A DNA stretch of 64,000 nt, taken from Pseudoselenomonas ruminantium. Lineage in GTDB: Bacteria; Bacillota; Negativicutes; Selenomonadales; Selenomonadaceae. Location: NCBI GenBank assembly GCA_015058655.1, contig SVBX01000001.1, positions 1 through 64,000 of the forward strand, in the 5' to 3' direction. Under the pieces are notes generated by a model that saw nothing but the letters and a program-made list of their open reading frames with translations, had not been told where the DNA came from and did not search any database. A program made the position numbers and the translations under genes. Of the stretch, positions 23,884-32,680 are shown piece by piece; the first letter of the stretch is position 1; every line of letters starts with the position of its first letter.

Positions 23884-26800
23884 TCAGTTCTGCTCACTCT
23901 GCTTCTTATCTTCTTCGTCGCTATCCTCATCAACGGTGCTGTTTTCCTGCCGATTATGCACTTCCTCGGTGCCGATGGTGAGGTCAACCTGCTCTGCTGC
24001 TTCCATCACTTCATTGGCATTGCGGCGGCCAGGATTGCTGCCCATGACAGCAGATGCGGGGGCGCTGTTCACATCGTCCCGCACTGCTACCAGGCCGCCA
24101 TCCAGCATGGTGTAGCTATGGCCGCTGTCGCTGGGTGCCGGTGACGGCGCATTGGCTTCTACTGCGCCCATCTCTGCCATAGTAGCCCTGTCTTTGGCAA
24201 AGGCCTGCTCCTTGGCAGTTTCCGCCGCATTCTCCAGTTCCGTCACCGTGCCCAAAGAGAGATTCCCTGCTTCTACCTCGGCTATCACCCACTCGGCCAG
24301 AGTGCCCTCGGGACGAAGCGTGCCGCTGGCAGGATTAGTGACCGCCTGACCAGGAGTGCCTGGGGTAGCAGGAGTCGGCTCTGACGGAATGGCAGGAGTC
24401 GGCCCTGCGGGATTAGCAGGGATAGGCTCTGCGGGATTGATGGGAGCCGGTTCCACGGGATTGACGGGAGTGGCAGGAGTGACCGAACCGCCGGAGCCGC
24501 TACCGGGATTACTGGGGGCAGGCTTGGCATTGATGGTGAAGGCAGTGGCATTGCTGGCGGCGTTGGCGAAGGTGTAGTTCGCGCCGTAGTCGCCGCTGGC
24601 ATTGCCATTCAGAGTACCATTGACAGCATAGCTGCCCACTGCATCCGGGGTACCCTCAAGGGCGAAAGCGTACGCGTCACCTTCCGTCAGTCCTTCACCT
24701 GCTACAAAGCCGGTCAAATTGCCCGTGAAGCTGGCGGGGATTTCCTGCCCCTGGGTGATGGTCACGGGGTCTGCCACCAGCTCCAACGCCTTGCGGGTGA
24801 TAGCACCCGTGGTCGTGCCACTGGCACCAATCGTGTAATTCTTCGCCTTCGCGCCGGAAATGGTCAGCCCCCCATAGGTGACAGTCTTGCCTGTGCCGAC
24901 ATTTTTGTTGTCATAAGCCGCCGAGGTGACATCAACCGTCAGCGCATCCCCCGTGACCACGCCCTCAAGGTTCGCCGCCGTCAGCGTGGCATCCGTGGTG
25001 CCATCATAGGTCTTATCGACACCGCCCGTGACGGTCAACTCCTTCGGCGTGACAATGGTATAGTCCTTGACATAGTTGATGCCGCCGATTTGATTGACTG
25101 TGCCGCTGTAGGTGGAGTTGCTGTAATTCGCCCCCACATCCCCGGTGGATGTGCCGTTATATACCGCCGTGCCCTTGCTATAGTCGGCGCGCTTCAAAAA
25201 CGCCGTCAGGAGCGGCATGGTCTGCCCCTCATAGATACGCCAAGCACCGTTTTCCGAAAAATCGAAGCCTTGGAAGGTCGCCGCTTTTTTCAAGTCCCCA
25301 TCTTCAGATGTGTATGCGTTGCTAACTCCCTCATCATCAACAATACCATCTTGAAAAACCCACTCGCCCGTGCCACTGACTGTGCCGGTGTTGTAAACAT
25401 TCATGATATTGCTGCTGCCAGAAGATTCATCAGGAATCTGTGGGGGTTCACCAGGAGCAGGCAGGGCATGATAAACATTGTTCTGCCCCGCAATGCCGCC
25501 AACCCAACTATGGCTGGTACTATTGCTTGTGACCGTTCCGGTATTGTAGGCATTGGTTATCGTCCCGTTAACCACTTGTTGGTTCATATGCGGGTCAATG
25601 TCAGGCGAACCACCATACTGTGGTTCGTCATGAATCTGGCCAAAGTTATTCTGCCCCACGATACCACCAAGCCAATTACTCGTGCCCACGCCAGCTATCG
25701 CACCAGTATTGAAGACATTCTCGATTGTGCCTCCTTCATTCATCGCCACAATGCCACCACCCCAACTAGTGCTGGTGACTGCGCCGGTATTGTAGGCATT
25801 CTTGATTGTGCCAAGGATATTGCTACCTACAATACCGCCAACTCTGCCATTATCACTATTAATACTTTTGACCGTCCCAGTGTTGAAGACATTCTCGATT
25901 GTCCCCTCCGTATTTTGACCCGCTATGGAACCTACATAAGCGTAGCCAGTAATCGAGCCGCCGACCAAGCCGACATTTCTTATCGTGCCGGAATTGACAC
26001 CGAATAAGCCAACACAATCCTCCGTACTATCAATACACAGATTCCTTATCTCATGATTCAGCCCATTGAAATTCCCCTTGAAATAATTTTTATCTTCATC
26101 TCCGTAATAATCATATTTACCATTGCCAATGGGAGCAAAGGTCACTCCGCTCATATCAATATCATTGGCCAGCATATAGTTGCCAGACAGGTTATTCTGC
26201 ATATTCTGCAGTTCGTACTCATTGCGAACCAGCATATAATAGGCAGGAGTCTTGCCACCAAAGTTCCACCCGCTCAGAGTCGGCGTATTCACAGTCCTGT
26301 ACTGGGTGTCATTGACCGCCATAGCCATCTCGCCATTCTCATAGCCCAGATGGATTTCCCCGCCATTGGCGGTCAGGGTAACAGCACTATTCAGCGTGCC
26401 GCCGGTAATATCTCCATTCGCAAGTGTGCCGCCCTTGGTCACATCTGCCACATTCTTGAATGTGATGTTATTGCCCTCCACGGAAATAACATCCGCATTC
26501 AGCTTGCCCATATTTATGACATCGCCCTTGAGGTCGCCTGCGCTGAACAGCGCTCCCGTGGCGGTGGCGTAGTCCGTCAGCTGGTCAGTGGTGAGGTTGC
26601 GGGTGGAGAGATAGAGGTTCCCCACATCAATGCGGGCACTGTCGCCAATCAAGATGCCATTGGGGTTCACCAGATAGATATTCCCTCCCCCGGTGAGCGT
26701 CCCCATAATATCCGAGCGGGCGTGGCCCGTGACATAGTTCAGGTAATCGTTGTTGTCAAATTTGACTGCATTGCCCTCGCCAATGGAAAAGCTCACCCAC

Positions 26801-27009
26801 TTGATGACATTGTTCTCCGCACCGGTGATATTCATAGTGCCGTCATTAGTGGTAATCGAGGCCGTGGAGCTGATCCCGCCCTGGGGCAGTTCACCTCCCC
26901 GAAGCGCCTCAGCCACCGGCAGGAAGCTGAACGCCCCCGCCATCAGTCCCGCACAGACAGCCGCCGTCAGCCGTTTCCAGCCCTTGCAGGAGGGCACCAA
27001 TGTACCCAT
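23884..27009 (-). CDS. Secreted filamentous-haemagglutinin-like adhesin (TpsA) with GLUG, YDG and MBG repeats
   Basis: 1041-residue exoprotein, exported by the neighbouring TpsB. A signal peptide (about 1-36) precedes the TPS/haemagglutination domain (about 40-200; NNVIKWVSFSIGEGNAVKF, LVNPNGILIGDSARIDVGNL). A run of GLUG-type repeats (about 330-580) repeats NAYNTGTV / GGIVGQN units. A YDG domain (about 656-738, KTYDGTTDATL) and an MBG-type Ig-like domain (about 740-826) follow. A Pro-rich linker of NPAEP/TPA repeats (831-890) leads to a charged tail ending in an Asp/Glu/Lys-rich segment. It is probably a surface adhesin. The start ATG 27009 is close behind GGGGGGG; TTG three codons on is possible. 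Confidence 0.9.
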   Translation of the reverse strand: MGTLVPSCKGWKRLTAAVCAGLMAGAFSFLPVAEALRGGELPQGGISSTASITTNDGTMNITGAENNVIKWVSFSIGEGNAVKFDNNDYLNYVTGHARSDIMGTLTGGGNIYLVNPNGILIGDSARIDVGNLYLSTRNLTTDQLTDYATATGALFSAGDLKGDVINMGKLNADVISVEGNNITFKNVADVTKGGTLANGDITGGTLNSAVTLTANGGEIHLGYENGEMAMAVNDTQYRTVNTPTLSGWNFGGKTPAYYMLVRNEYELQNMQNNLSGNYMLANDIDMSGVTFAPIGNGKYDYYGDEDKNYFKGNFNGLNHEIRNLCIDSTEDCVGLFGVNSGTIRNVGLVGGSITGYAYVGSIAGQNTEGTIENVFNTGTVKSINSDNGRVGGIVGSNILGTIKNAYNTGAVTSTSWGGGIVAMNEGGTIENVFNTGAIAGVGTSNWLGGIVGQNNFGQIHDEPQYGGSPDIDPHMNQQVVNGTITNAYNTGTVTSNSTSHSWVGGIAGQNNVYHALPAPGEPPQIPDESSGSSNIMNVYNTGTVSGTGEWVFQDGIVDDEGVSNAYTSEDGDLKKAATFQGFDFSENGAWRIYEGQTMPLLTAFLKRADYSKGTAVYNGTSTGDVGANYSNSTYSGTVNQIGGINYVKDYTIVTPKELTVTGGVDKTYDGTTDATLTAANLEGVVTGDALTVDVTSAAYDNKNVGTGKTVTYGGLTISGAKAKNYTIGASGTTTGAITRKALELVADPVTITQGQEIPASFTGNLTGFVAGEGLTEGDAYAFALEGTPDAVGSYAVNGTLNGNASGDYGANYTFANAASNATAFTINAKPAPSNPGSGSGGSVTPATPVNPVEPAPINPAEPIPANPAGPTPAIPSEPTPATPGTPGQAVTNPASGTLRPEGTLAEWVIAEVEAGNLSLGTVTELENAAETAKEQAFAKDRATMAEMGAVEANAPSPAPSDSGHSYTMLDGGLVAVRDDVNSAPASAVMGSNPGRRNANEVMEAAEQVDLTIGTEEVHNRQENSTVDEDSDEEDKKQSEQN

Positions 27010-27181
27010 GTCCCCCCCGAATGGACAAAATCAGGCACACCAAAAATCCCAGTGTCTTTCTTTCCCCTACGCATAACTTTCTTTCCTTTCGCGCAATCAT
27101 CAGACAGTTCCCAAAAATCCTCTCATACTGCTCTAATTCTATCACAATTTCAGCCCCAAAGACAAGCAAATCCCCAAGCAA

Positions 27182-27231
27182 ACTCCCGTGCAAGACGGTG
27201 TCTTGCACTGTGCACTTACACGAAATCTAAG
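27182..27231. repeat. R3 repeat, copy 2
   Basis: Perfect stem GTGCAAGAC-ggt-GTCTTGCAC followed by TTACACGAAAT. Compared with copy 1 (7677) two stem positions change on both arms so pairing is kept. It lies 5' of tpsA on the minus strand (173 nt). Confidence 0.7.
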
Positions 27232-27297
27232 CTCCCTCCGGCAAGCAAAAAACTGCCGGAGGGGGACTATGCTACCCTCTGCCACAGTTTCAATAAC

Positions 27298-27504
27298 TCA
27301 CCACGGGTGCTCCTCATCATACTTGGCAGCTGCCTCATTGATCTCGTCCAAAGGCATATCCTTGAAATGTTCCCTCTGCCAAACCGTGTAATCAAATCTT
27401 TCCCTGAGCAACATGGAAATGAACTCTTCCGCTGCAATATCACCTAATTCTTTCACCAGGCACTGCATGCCACGATTCATCAACGCAATGGATTCAGTTG
27501 TCAT
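27298..27504 (-). CDS. Small partner protein of a PIN-domain module (putative antitoxin)
   Basis: 68-residue acidic protein with no firm family name: ALMNRGMQCLVKELGDIAAEEFISMLLRE, then DYTVWQREHFKDMPLDEI. Small proteins of this layout are often found beside PIN-domain proteins, and this one overlaps the 3' end of such a gene by 11 nt. Start ATG 27504 follows a GAGGTGA site; the GTG at 27510 is too close to it. An antitoxin role is an inference from context only. No promoter of its own is evident. Confidence 0.6.
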   Translation of the reverse strand: MTTESIALMNRGMQCLVKELGDIAAEEFISMLLRERFDYTVWQREHFKDMPLDEINEAAAKYDEEHPW

Positions 27505-27805
27505 TGTCACTCACCTCGCATATCCTAATGAAATCTACTGGGTTAAGCATTGTTATCTTCTCTGATTTATGTTTCAGCAACTTGTCATCAGTTGAGATGA
27601 AGTAATCACAACCAGCCAGTATGGCACTTGCGACATGACAAGCATCTTTTGCCTTCACCCCATTTTTTATCATTTCAGCAGCCTCCTGCCTAACTGCAGC
27701 AGCCCGGCTGGCATCAATATGCACTATCCTGTTGCTCCTGCAGAAATTTTCAATGGTCTGCCGTTTCGTCTCAAACGGATTCTTGGAATTTTCGAAGCGA
27801 AGCAT
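27494..27805 (-). pseudogene. PIN-domain protein, N-terminally truncated
   Basis: The visible 103 residues match the C-terminal two-thirds of a PIN-fold nuclease: MLRFENSKNPFE, then KAKDACHVASAILAGCDYFISTDDKLL with the acidic DACH and STDD positions, then MLNPVDFI. The first ~45 residues, with the opening beta-strand and first catalytic Asp, are missing. Upstream codons in the frame are only terminator-hairpin sequence (27839-27881). ATG 27805 is preceded by GGGAGAGG, so a short product could still be made, but nuclease activity is unlikely. The break coincides with a direct repeat and a tpsB remnant. Confidence 0.65.
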
Positions 27806-27838
27806 ATCCTCTCCCTGCCAAAACTTATACGAAAAAAA

Positions 27839-27881
27839 CTCCCTATGCCTAAATTTTAGCACAGGGAGGCCCTTTTTTCTA
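27839..27881. terminator. Terminator hairpin, copy 1 of a 42-bp direct repeat
   Basis: CTCCCTATGC...GCACAGGGAG stem with T-tracts on both strands. Copy 2 at 28052-28093 differs at one base apart from the T-run length. The two copies bracket the tpsB remnant. Confidence 0.75.
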
Positions 27882-27890
27882 TCAAATTTA

Positions 27891-28011
27891 TCAGAACACC
27901 TTCCCGGTCATGAACCAGATCCTGCCGCGGCTTTCGGCGTCCTTGGACATGAATTCGTCTGAGCCGATGCGGCGGGCGTAGTCCAGGCGGGCGAACCAGT
28001 TGCCCGGGCGG
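27891..28011 (-). pseudogene. Remnant of a TpsB transporter gene (last ~40 codons)
   Basis: Minus-strand translation gives GNWFARLDYARRIGSDEF, then a segment ending WFMTGKVF and a TGA, closely matching the C-terminus of the intact TpsB at 22 kb. DNA similarity starts at the stop codon and ends abruptly at GCCCGGGCGG (28011). No start or upstream domain remains. It implies that a second tpsB once stood here or that a gene-conversion fragment was left behind. Confidence 0.85.
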
Positions 28012-28051
28012 AGAATTGCCATATCCTTGACAGTTTCCATCAGCCAAAAGC

Positions 28052-28093
28052 CTCCCTATGCCTAAATTCTAGCACAGGGAGGCCCTTTTTCTA
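28052..28093. terminator. Terminator hairpin, copy 2 (downstream of acrB)
   Basis: Same 42-bp sequence as 27839-27881. It lies 16 nt past the acrB stop codon and is the natural terminator for acrAB. Confidence 0.75.
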
Positions 28094-28108
28094 TATATTT
28101 CCAGTTGC

Positions 28109-31100
28109 TTACATATAATCGATAGAAGACTTTCTCTTTTCCTGCTTCATATAGCCAAGCTTCTTGGCAATCCACTCCGTGATGACGAAGAACACAGGAA
28201 TGAGGAAGATACCCATGACGGTAGCAAAAAGCATGCCTCCTACCACCGCCACGCCCATGCCGTTGCGGGCGGCGGCGCCTGCACCGCTGGCCATAGCCAG
28301 GGGCAGGCAGCCGATGATGAAGGCGAAGGAGGTCATGAGGATAGGACGCAGGCGCAGGCCTGCAGCCTCCAGAGCCGCCTTCACAGGTTCCATGCCGCGG
28401 TCTACACGCACCTTGGCGAACTCCACGATCAGGATGGCGTTCTTGGCCGCCAGGCCGATGATCATGATGATACCAATCTGCATGTAGACGGAGTTCTGCA
28501 GACCGGCATTCAAATGGCCGGTAAGCATCACGCCCAAATTGGACAGAGCCCACTCGGAGAACAGTGCACCGAAAATGCCCGTGGGCACCGTAAGGAGCAC
28601 TGCGAAAGGCACGCTCCAACTCTCATAGAGAGCTGCCAGGCACAGGAAGACGAAGACGAGAGCCAGGGCCAGCACCTGGAAGGTGGAGCTTGCAGCCTTC
28701 TTTTCCTCCCGGCTCTGGCCGGACCATTCGATTTTGAAGCCTGTACCGGCCTCCTGACGGGCGATTTCCTCAACAGCCTCCATGGCCTGCCCGGAGCTGT
28801 AGCCTGCCCCGGCATTGCCCTGGATAGTGACGGCCTTGGTGCCGTTGAAGCGGGAAATAACCGTGGGGCCGGTGCTGTTCCTGGGCTTCAGAAGGGTGTT
28901 CAAGGGCACCATGGTGCCGGAAGAACTCCTCACGAACATGAACTTCATGGAGTCTGCCTCGCTGCGGAAGGCGGTGTCTGACTGGAGCACCACCTTGTAG
29001 CTCCTGCCGAAGCGGTTGAAGTCATTCACCTGGGAACCACCGAAGTTCACCTGCATGGCTGTAAACACGTCAGAGAGCTTCACACCAAGATTCTTGATCT
29101 TCTCCCTGTCCACATCGTATTCGATGGTGGGAGCGGTGATGGAATAGGTGGTTCGCACACCTTGCAAGGCTGGGTTCTGGTTGGCCTTGGCCACGATGCG
29201 ATTGGTGATCTCGTAGAGCTCCTCATCCGTATGGCCCGCCATGTCCATGAGCTGCATGCTCCAGCCGCCCACATTGCCAAGGCCCGGCAGAGCGGGAGGA
29301 TTGGCGGCAATGACCGTGGCCTCGGGAGCAAGCCTTGCCCCCAGGCCAAAGAGAGTACCCACCGCTGCATCCACGGACTGGTCATAGTCAGGACGCTTGC
29401 TCCAATCCTCCATGCCGATGACAAGAATCCCTGCGCTGGGCTTCTGGGTGAAGGCCAGCATGTCAAAGCCTGTAACCGCCATGGACATCTTGATGCCCTT
29501 GATATTTTCCAGAGCCGCAGCCTGCATCTTGTCCATGGTTTTCTGGGTCTGGTTGAGGGAGGTGCCCTCAGGCAGGTTTATCATGGCAAAGGCGTAGCCC
29601 TGATCCTCCTCAGGCACGAAGGTGGTGGGCAGCTTGGTGTAGAGGAGAGCCATGAGTCCCGACACGATGAGCAGGAACAGGATGGCCAGCCTGGATCTTT
29701 TGATGAACCCCGCCACTATGCCCACATAGCCATCTTTGGTGCGCTCAAACCAATCGTTGAAGGCGGTAAAGAAACGGTCTAAGAGGCCATCCTTCTTTTC
29801 CCCTTCCTCGTGGCGCTTCAGGATCATGGCGCAAAGAGCCGGGGTGAGGGTGAGGGCCACAAAGGCGGACAAAGCCATAGAAACGGCGATGGTCAGGGCG
29901 AACTGGCGGTAGAGCACGCCGGTCATGCCCCCCAGGAAGGCCACGGGCACGAAAACTGCCGCCAGCACGAAGGCAATGGCCACCACAGGGCCCTGCACCT
30001 CGTCCATGGCCCGCTCCGTGGCATCCAAAGGCTCCAGGCCTTCTTCCATATGCTTCTCCACGTTCTCGATGACCACGATGGCATCATCCACCACCAGGCC
30101 GATGGCCAGCACCAGAGCAAAAAGGGTCAGGGTATTGATAGAGAACCCCAGCAGGACGAAAGCGGCCAAGGTGCCGATCAGAGAAACAGGCACCGCCAAG
30201 AGCGGAATGACCGTAGCCCGCCAGTTCTGCAAGAAGACGAAGATAACCAGCACCACCAGCAAGAGGGCCTCAAAGAAAGTCTCCAGCACCTCATGGATGG
30301 AGGCGTTGATGTAATCCGTGCTGTCCATGATCTCGTTGGTTTCCAGGCCGGGAGGCAGATCTGCCTTGGCCTGTTCGATGATCTCCCGGACACCTGCCAC
30401 CGTCTGCATGGCGTTGGCATCGCTGGTGAGCATGATGCCAAAGCCCACGGCGGGAGCGCCATTGCTCTTGGTGACAAAACCGTTGTCCTTCTGGCCCTCT
30501 TCCACCCGGGCCACATCTCTCAGCCGGACGAAGGAACCGTCAGTGCCCTTGGTCTTGACAACTATATTGCCAAATTCCTCTGGGGTGGTGAGACGGCCCT
30601 GGATCTTGCCGGTGTACTGCTTTTCCTGGCCTGCGTCCACAGGCATGCCGCCTACGGTACCGGCGGGAGCCTGGACATTCTGCTCTTCAATGGCATCGGT
30701 TACGTCCTTCACCGTCAGATTGTACTCTGCCAGGCGGTCAGGATTCAGCCAGACGCGCATGGCATAGTCGGCGCCGAAAACCTGCACATCACCTACGCCG
30801 GCCACGCGCTTGATCTGATCCATCAGATAGATATCCGCATAGTTCTTCATGAAGGCGCGGTCATACCTGCCATCAGGAGAAGTCAGGGACACCATATAGG
30901 CCATGTCATTGGAAGACTTGCGGGTGGTGACACCCACAGCCTGCACATCCGTAGGCAGGCTGGCGTTGGCGATAGCCACATTGTTCTGCACTTTGACGGA
31001 GTCCATATCGCCGTCCGAGCCGGTATCGAACACCACGCTGAGGCTGTAACGGCCCGCATCGTTGGAGGTAGAACTCATGTAGTCCATGCCCTGGGTGCCG

Positions 31101-31309
31101 TTGACCTGCTGCTCGATGATCTGAGCCACAGTATCGTTGACGACGCTGGCATTAGCACCAGTGTAAGAAGTACCCACGGAAATGGTAGGAGGAGAAATCT
31201 GCGGGTACTGGGATATCGGCAGCTGAACTGCCGAAATAAGGCCCACAATGACGATAATCACGGAAATGACTATCGCAAAAATCGGGCGGTGTATAAAGAA
31301 TTTTGACAA
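28109..31309 (-). CDS. acrB: RND multidrug efflux pump, inner-membrane subunit (HAE1/AcrB type)
   Basis: 1066-residue proton-driven drug exporter of the AcrB family with 12 membrane helices and two large periplasmic loops. Seen: the amphipathic N-terminus FFIHRPIFAIVISVIIVIVG, LTLFALVLAIGLVVDDAIVVIENVE with the paired proton-relay aspartates in helix 4, GVLYRQFALTIAVSMALSAFVALTLTPALCA, and AAKNAILIVEFA in the C-terminal half. Start is TTG 31309, 12 nt after the acrA stop. A shorter minus frame at 28062-28619 is only an out-of-frame shadow. No TolC-like outer-membrane channel gene is in the window. Confidence 0.95.
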   Translation of the reverse strand: MSKFFIHRPIFAIVISVIIVIVGLISAVQLPISQYPQISPPTISVGTSYTGANASVVNDTVAQIIEQQVNGTQGMDYMSSTSNDAGRYSLSVVFDTGSDGDMDSVKVQNNVAIANASLPTDVQAVGVTTRKSSNDMAYMVSLTSPDGRYDRAFMKNYADIYLMDQIKRVAGVGDVQVFGADYAMRVWLNPDRLAEYNLTVKDVTDAIEEQNVQAPAGTVGGMPVDAGQEKQYTGKIQGRLTTPEEFGNIVVKTKGTDGSFVRLRDVARVEEGQKDNGFVTKSNGAPAVGFGIMLTSDANAMQTVAGVREIIEQAKADLPPGLETNEIMDSTDYINASIHEVLETFFEALLLVVLVIFVFLQNWRATVIPLLAVPVSLIGTLAAFVLLGFSINTLTLFALVLAIGLVVDDAIVVIENVEKHMEEGLEPLDATERAMDEVQGPVVAIAFVLAAVFVPVAFLGGMTGVLYRQFALTIAVSMALSAFVALTLTPALCAMILKRHEEGEKKDGLLDRFFTAFNDWFERTKDGYVGIVAGFIKRSRLAILFLLIVSGLMALLYTKLPTTFVPEEDQGYAFAMINLPEGTSLNQTQKTMDKMQAAALENIKGIKMSMAVTGFDMLAFTQKPSAGILVIGMEDWSKRPDYDQSVDAAVGTLFGLGARLAPEATVIAANPPALPGLGNVGGWSMQLMDMAGHTDEELYEITNRIVAKANQNPALQGVRTTYSITAPTIEYDVDREKIKNLGVKLSDVFTAMQVNFGGSQVNDFNRFGRSYKVVLQSDTAFRSEADSMKFMFVRSSSGTMVPLNTLLKPRNSTGPTVISRFNGTKAVTIQGNAGAGYSSGQAMEAVEEIARQEAGTGFKIEWSGQSREEKKAASSTFQVLALALVFVFLCLAALYESWSVPFAVLLTVPTGIFGALFSEWALSNLGVMLTGHLNAGLQNSVYMQIGIIMIIGLAAKNAILIVEFAKVRVDRGMEPVKAALEAAGLRLRPILMTSFAFIIGCLPLAMASGAGAAARNGMGVAVVGGMLFATVMGIFLIPVFFVITEWIAKKLGYMKQEKRKSSIDYM

Positions 31310-31321
31310 GACGCCGCCCCC

Positions 31322-32521
31322 TTATTTCTTAGTCGTAGAAGCGTCAGGATTGTAAAGGGTATTGTCGGGTTTCAGCGAGAAGCCCATCTCCTCAGGAGTA
31401 ACCATGGTGACGGAAAGCTCCCTGCCCTCCTGCAGGTTGGACAGGCCCTCCACCACCACGATATCGCTGGCATCAATGCCATCCTTGATGATGTAGTAGC
31501 TGCCCACCTTGTCGCCCAGGGTCACGGTGCGAGCCTCAGACTTGCCATCCCCGTTCACCACCATGACAAAGGACTTGCCCAGGAGCTGCTGCACAGCCCG
31601 CTGGGGCACCAGAATAGCATTAGGCACAGTCTCGCCCGTGAGCTTCACCCTGGCGTACATCCCAGGCAGCAGGGTGCCATTGGGATTATCAAAGAGAGCC
31701 TTCAAAGTCAAGGTACCCGTATTGTCGGACAGAGCGCGGTCTGCCTCGGAAATCACGCCCGTCAGGGGGTATTCCGTACCGTCTGACAAGGTCAGGGACA
31801 CCTGCACATTGCTGTTGGGGTCGCCCTGCTGCATGGCTTTGATATTCATGAACTTCAGGTACTCAGTCTCAGAAATGGCAAACTGAGCGTAAATGGGATC
31901 AGGGGAACCGATAGTGACCAGGTTAGTGCTTCCTGCATTCACATAGGTGCCGACAGCCACATCATCCACGGAAAGCTGCCCCGTCATGGGAGCATAGACC
32001 ACCGTATCATCCAAATCCTCCTGAGCTTTCTTCAGCAAGGCTGCATTGGCCGCTGCCGCTGCCCTGTAGGCATTCACCTGAGCCTGCTGGTTCGCCACTG
32101 TCTGCTCGGCAATGGCATCAGACTTCAAGAGTTCCTGATAACGATAGAGGTCAGTGACGGCGTTGTTCAGGTTCGCCTCAGACTGAGCCAGGGTGGCATG
32201 GGCATTCAGCACCGCCGATTCATACTGGCGGGAATCGATGCGGTAAAGAGGCTGGCCCTCTGTCACATACTGGCCGCCCTGGACATACTTTTCCACCACT
32301 TTGCCGGACACGCGGGCCTGCACCCGTACCTCATCCTTGCCCACCAGAGAGCCTGCATACTCGCTGGTGAGCGGCGTATCCTGCTGGATGACGTTCATAG
32401 CCTTCACTTGAGCGCCCCCCCGCTGGGCCTGCTGTTTATCCTGACCGCAGCCAGTGAGGGCCACTGCCAGAGCAAAAGACAGCAACACGGCCAGGACTTT
32501 GTTGTTTTTCGTCAAAAACAA
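31322..32521 (-). CDS. acrA: RND efflux periplasmic adaptor lipoprotein (AcrA type)
   Basis: Membrane-fusion protein linking AcrB to an outer-membrane channel; 399 residues. The N-terminal signal VLAVLLSFALAVALTGCGQ carries a lipobox (LTGC). Barrel-sandwich halves (VRVQARVSGKVVEKYV; DLDDTVVYAPMTGQLSVDDVAVGTYV) flank an alpha-hairpin (about 95-170). A beta-barrel domain and a C-terminal membrane-proximal domain follow (ILVPQRAVQQLLGKSFVMVV). The start is TTG 32521, 8 nt after AAAGGAGG; longer frames would precede the lipoprotein signal. Its promoter contains a 20-bp palindrome, probably bound by the divergent MarR protein. Confidence 0.93.
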   Translation of the reverse strand: MFLTKNNKVLAVLLSFALAVALTGCGQDKQQAQRGGAQVKAMNVIQQDTPLTSEYAGSLVGKDEVRVQARVSGKVVEKYVQGGQYVTEGQPLYRIDSRQYESAVLNAHATLAQSEANLNNAVTDLYRYQELLKSDAIAEQTVANQQAQVNAYRAAAAANAALLKKAQEDLDDTVVYAPMTGQLSVDDVAVGTYVNAGSTNLVTIGSPDPIYAQFAISETEYLKFMNIKAMQQGDPNSNVQVSLTLSDGTEYPLTGVISEADRALSDNTGTLTLKALFDNPNGTLLPGMYARVKLTGETVPNAILVPQRAVQQLLGKSFVMVVNGDGKSEARTVTLGDKVGSYYIIKDGIDASDIVVVEGLSNLQEGRELSVTMVTPEEMGFSLKPDNTLYNPDASTTKK

Positions 32522-32571
32522 AGCAAAAAACCTCCTTTTATAAATGATACCCCACTTACTTTCATCCTTGA

Positions 32572-32599
32572 AGATTAGTAAATAAGTGTTTACTATCAA
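32572..32599 (-). promoter_or_regulatory. acrAB promoter with MarR-type operator
   Basis: Minus strand: TTGATA (32599-32594), 16-nt spacer, TAATCT (32577-32572). The spacer and -10 are covered by a 20-bp near-perfect palindrome (TAGTAAA...TTTACTA, 32576-32595), a good repressor site shared with the divergent marR. Confidence 0.6.
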
Positions 32600-32680
32600 T
32601 GGATTATATAGTATTATACTGCTAAGGAAAAGTCAAGAAGCACATGACAAAAATCAAATTCTTGGCAAGGAGGGACGGAA

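Noticed and set aside
28062-28619. Minus-strand frame of 185 codons at the end of acrB suggesting a frameshift
   Set aside because: The main acrB frame is intact to its stop with normal C-terminal helices; the other frame is an out-of-frame shadow.
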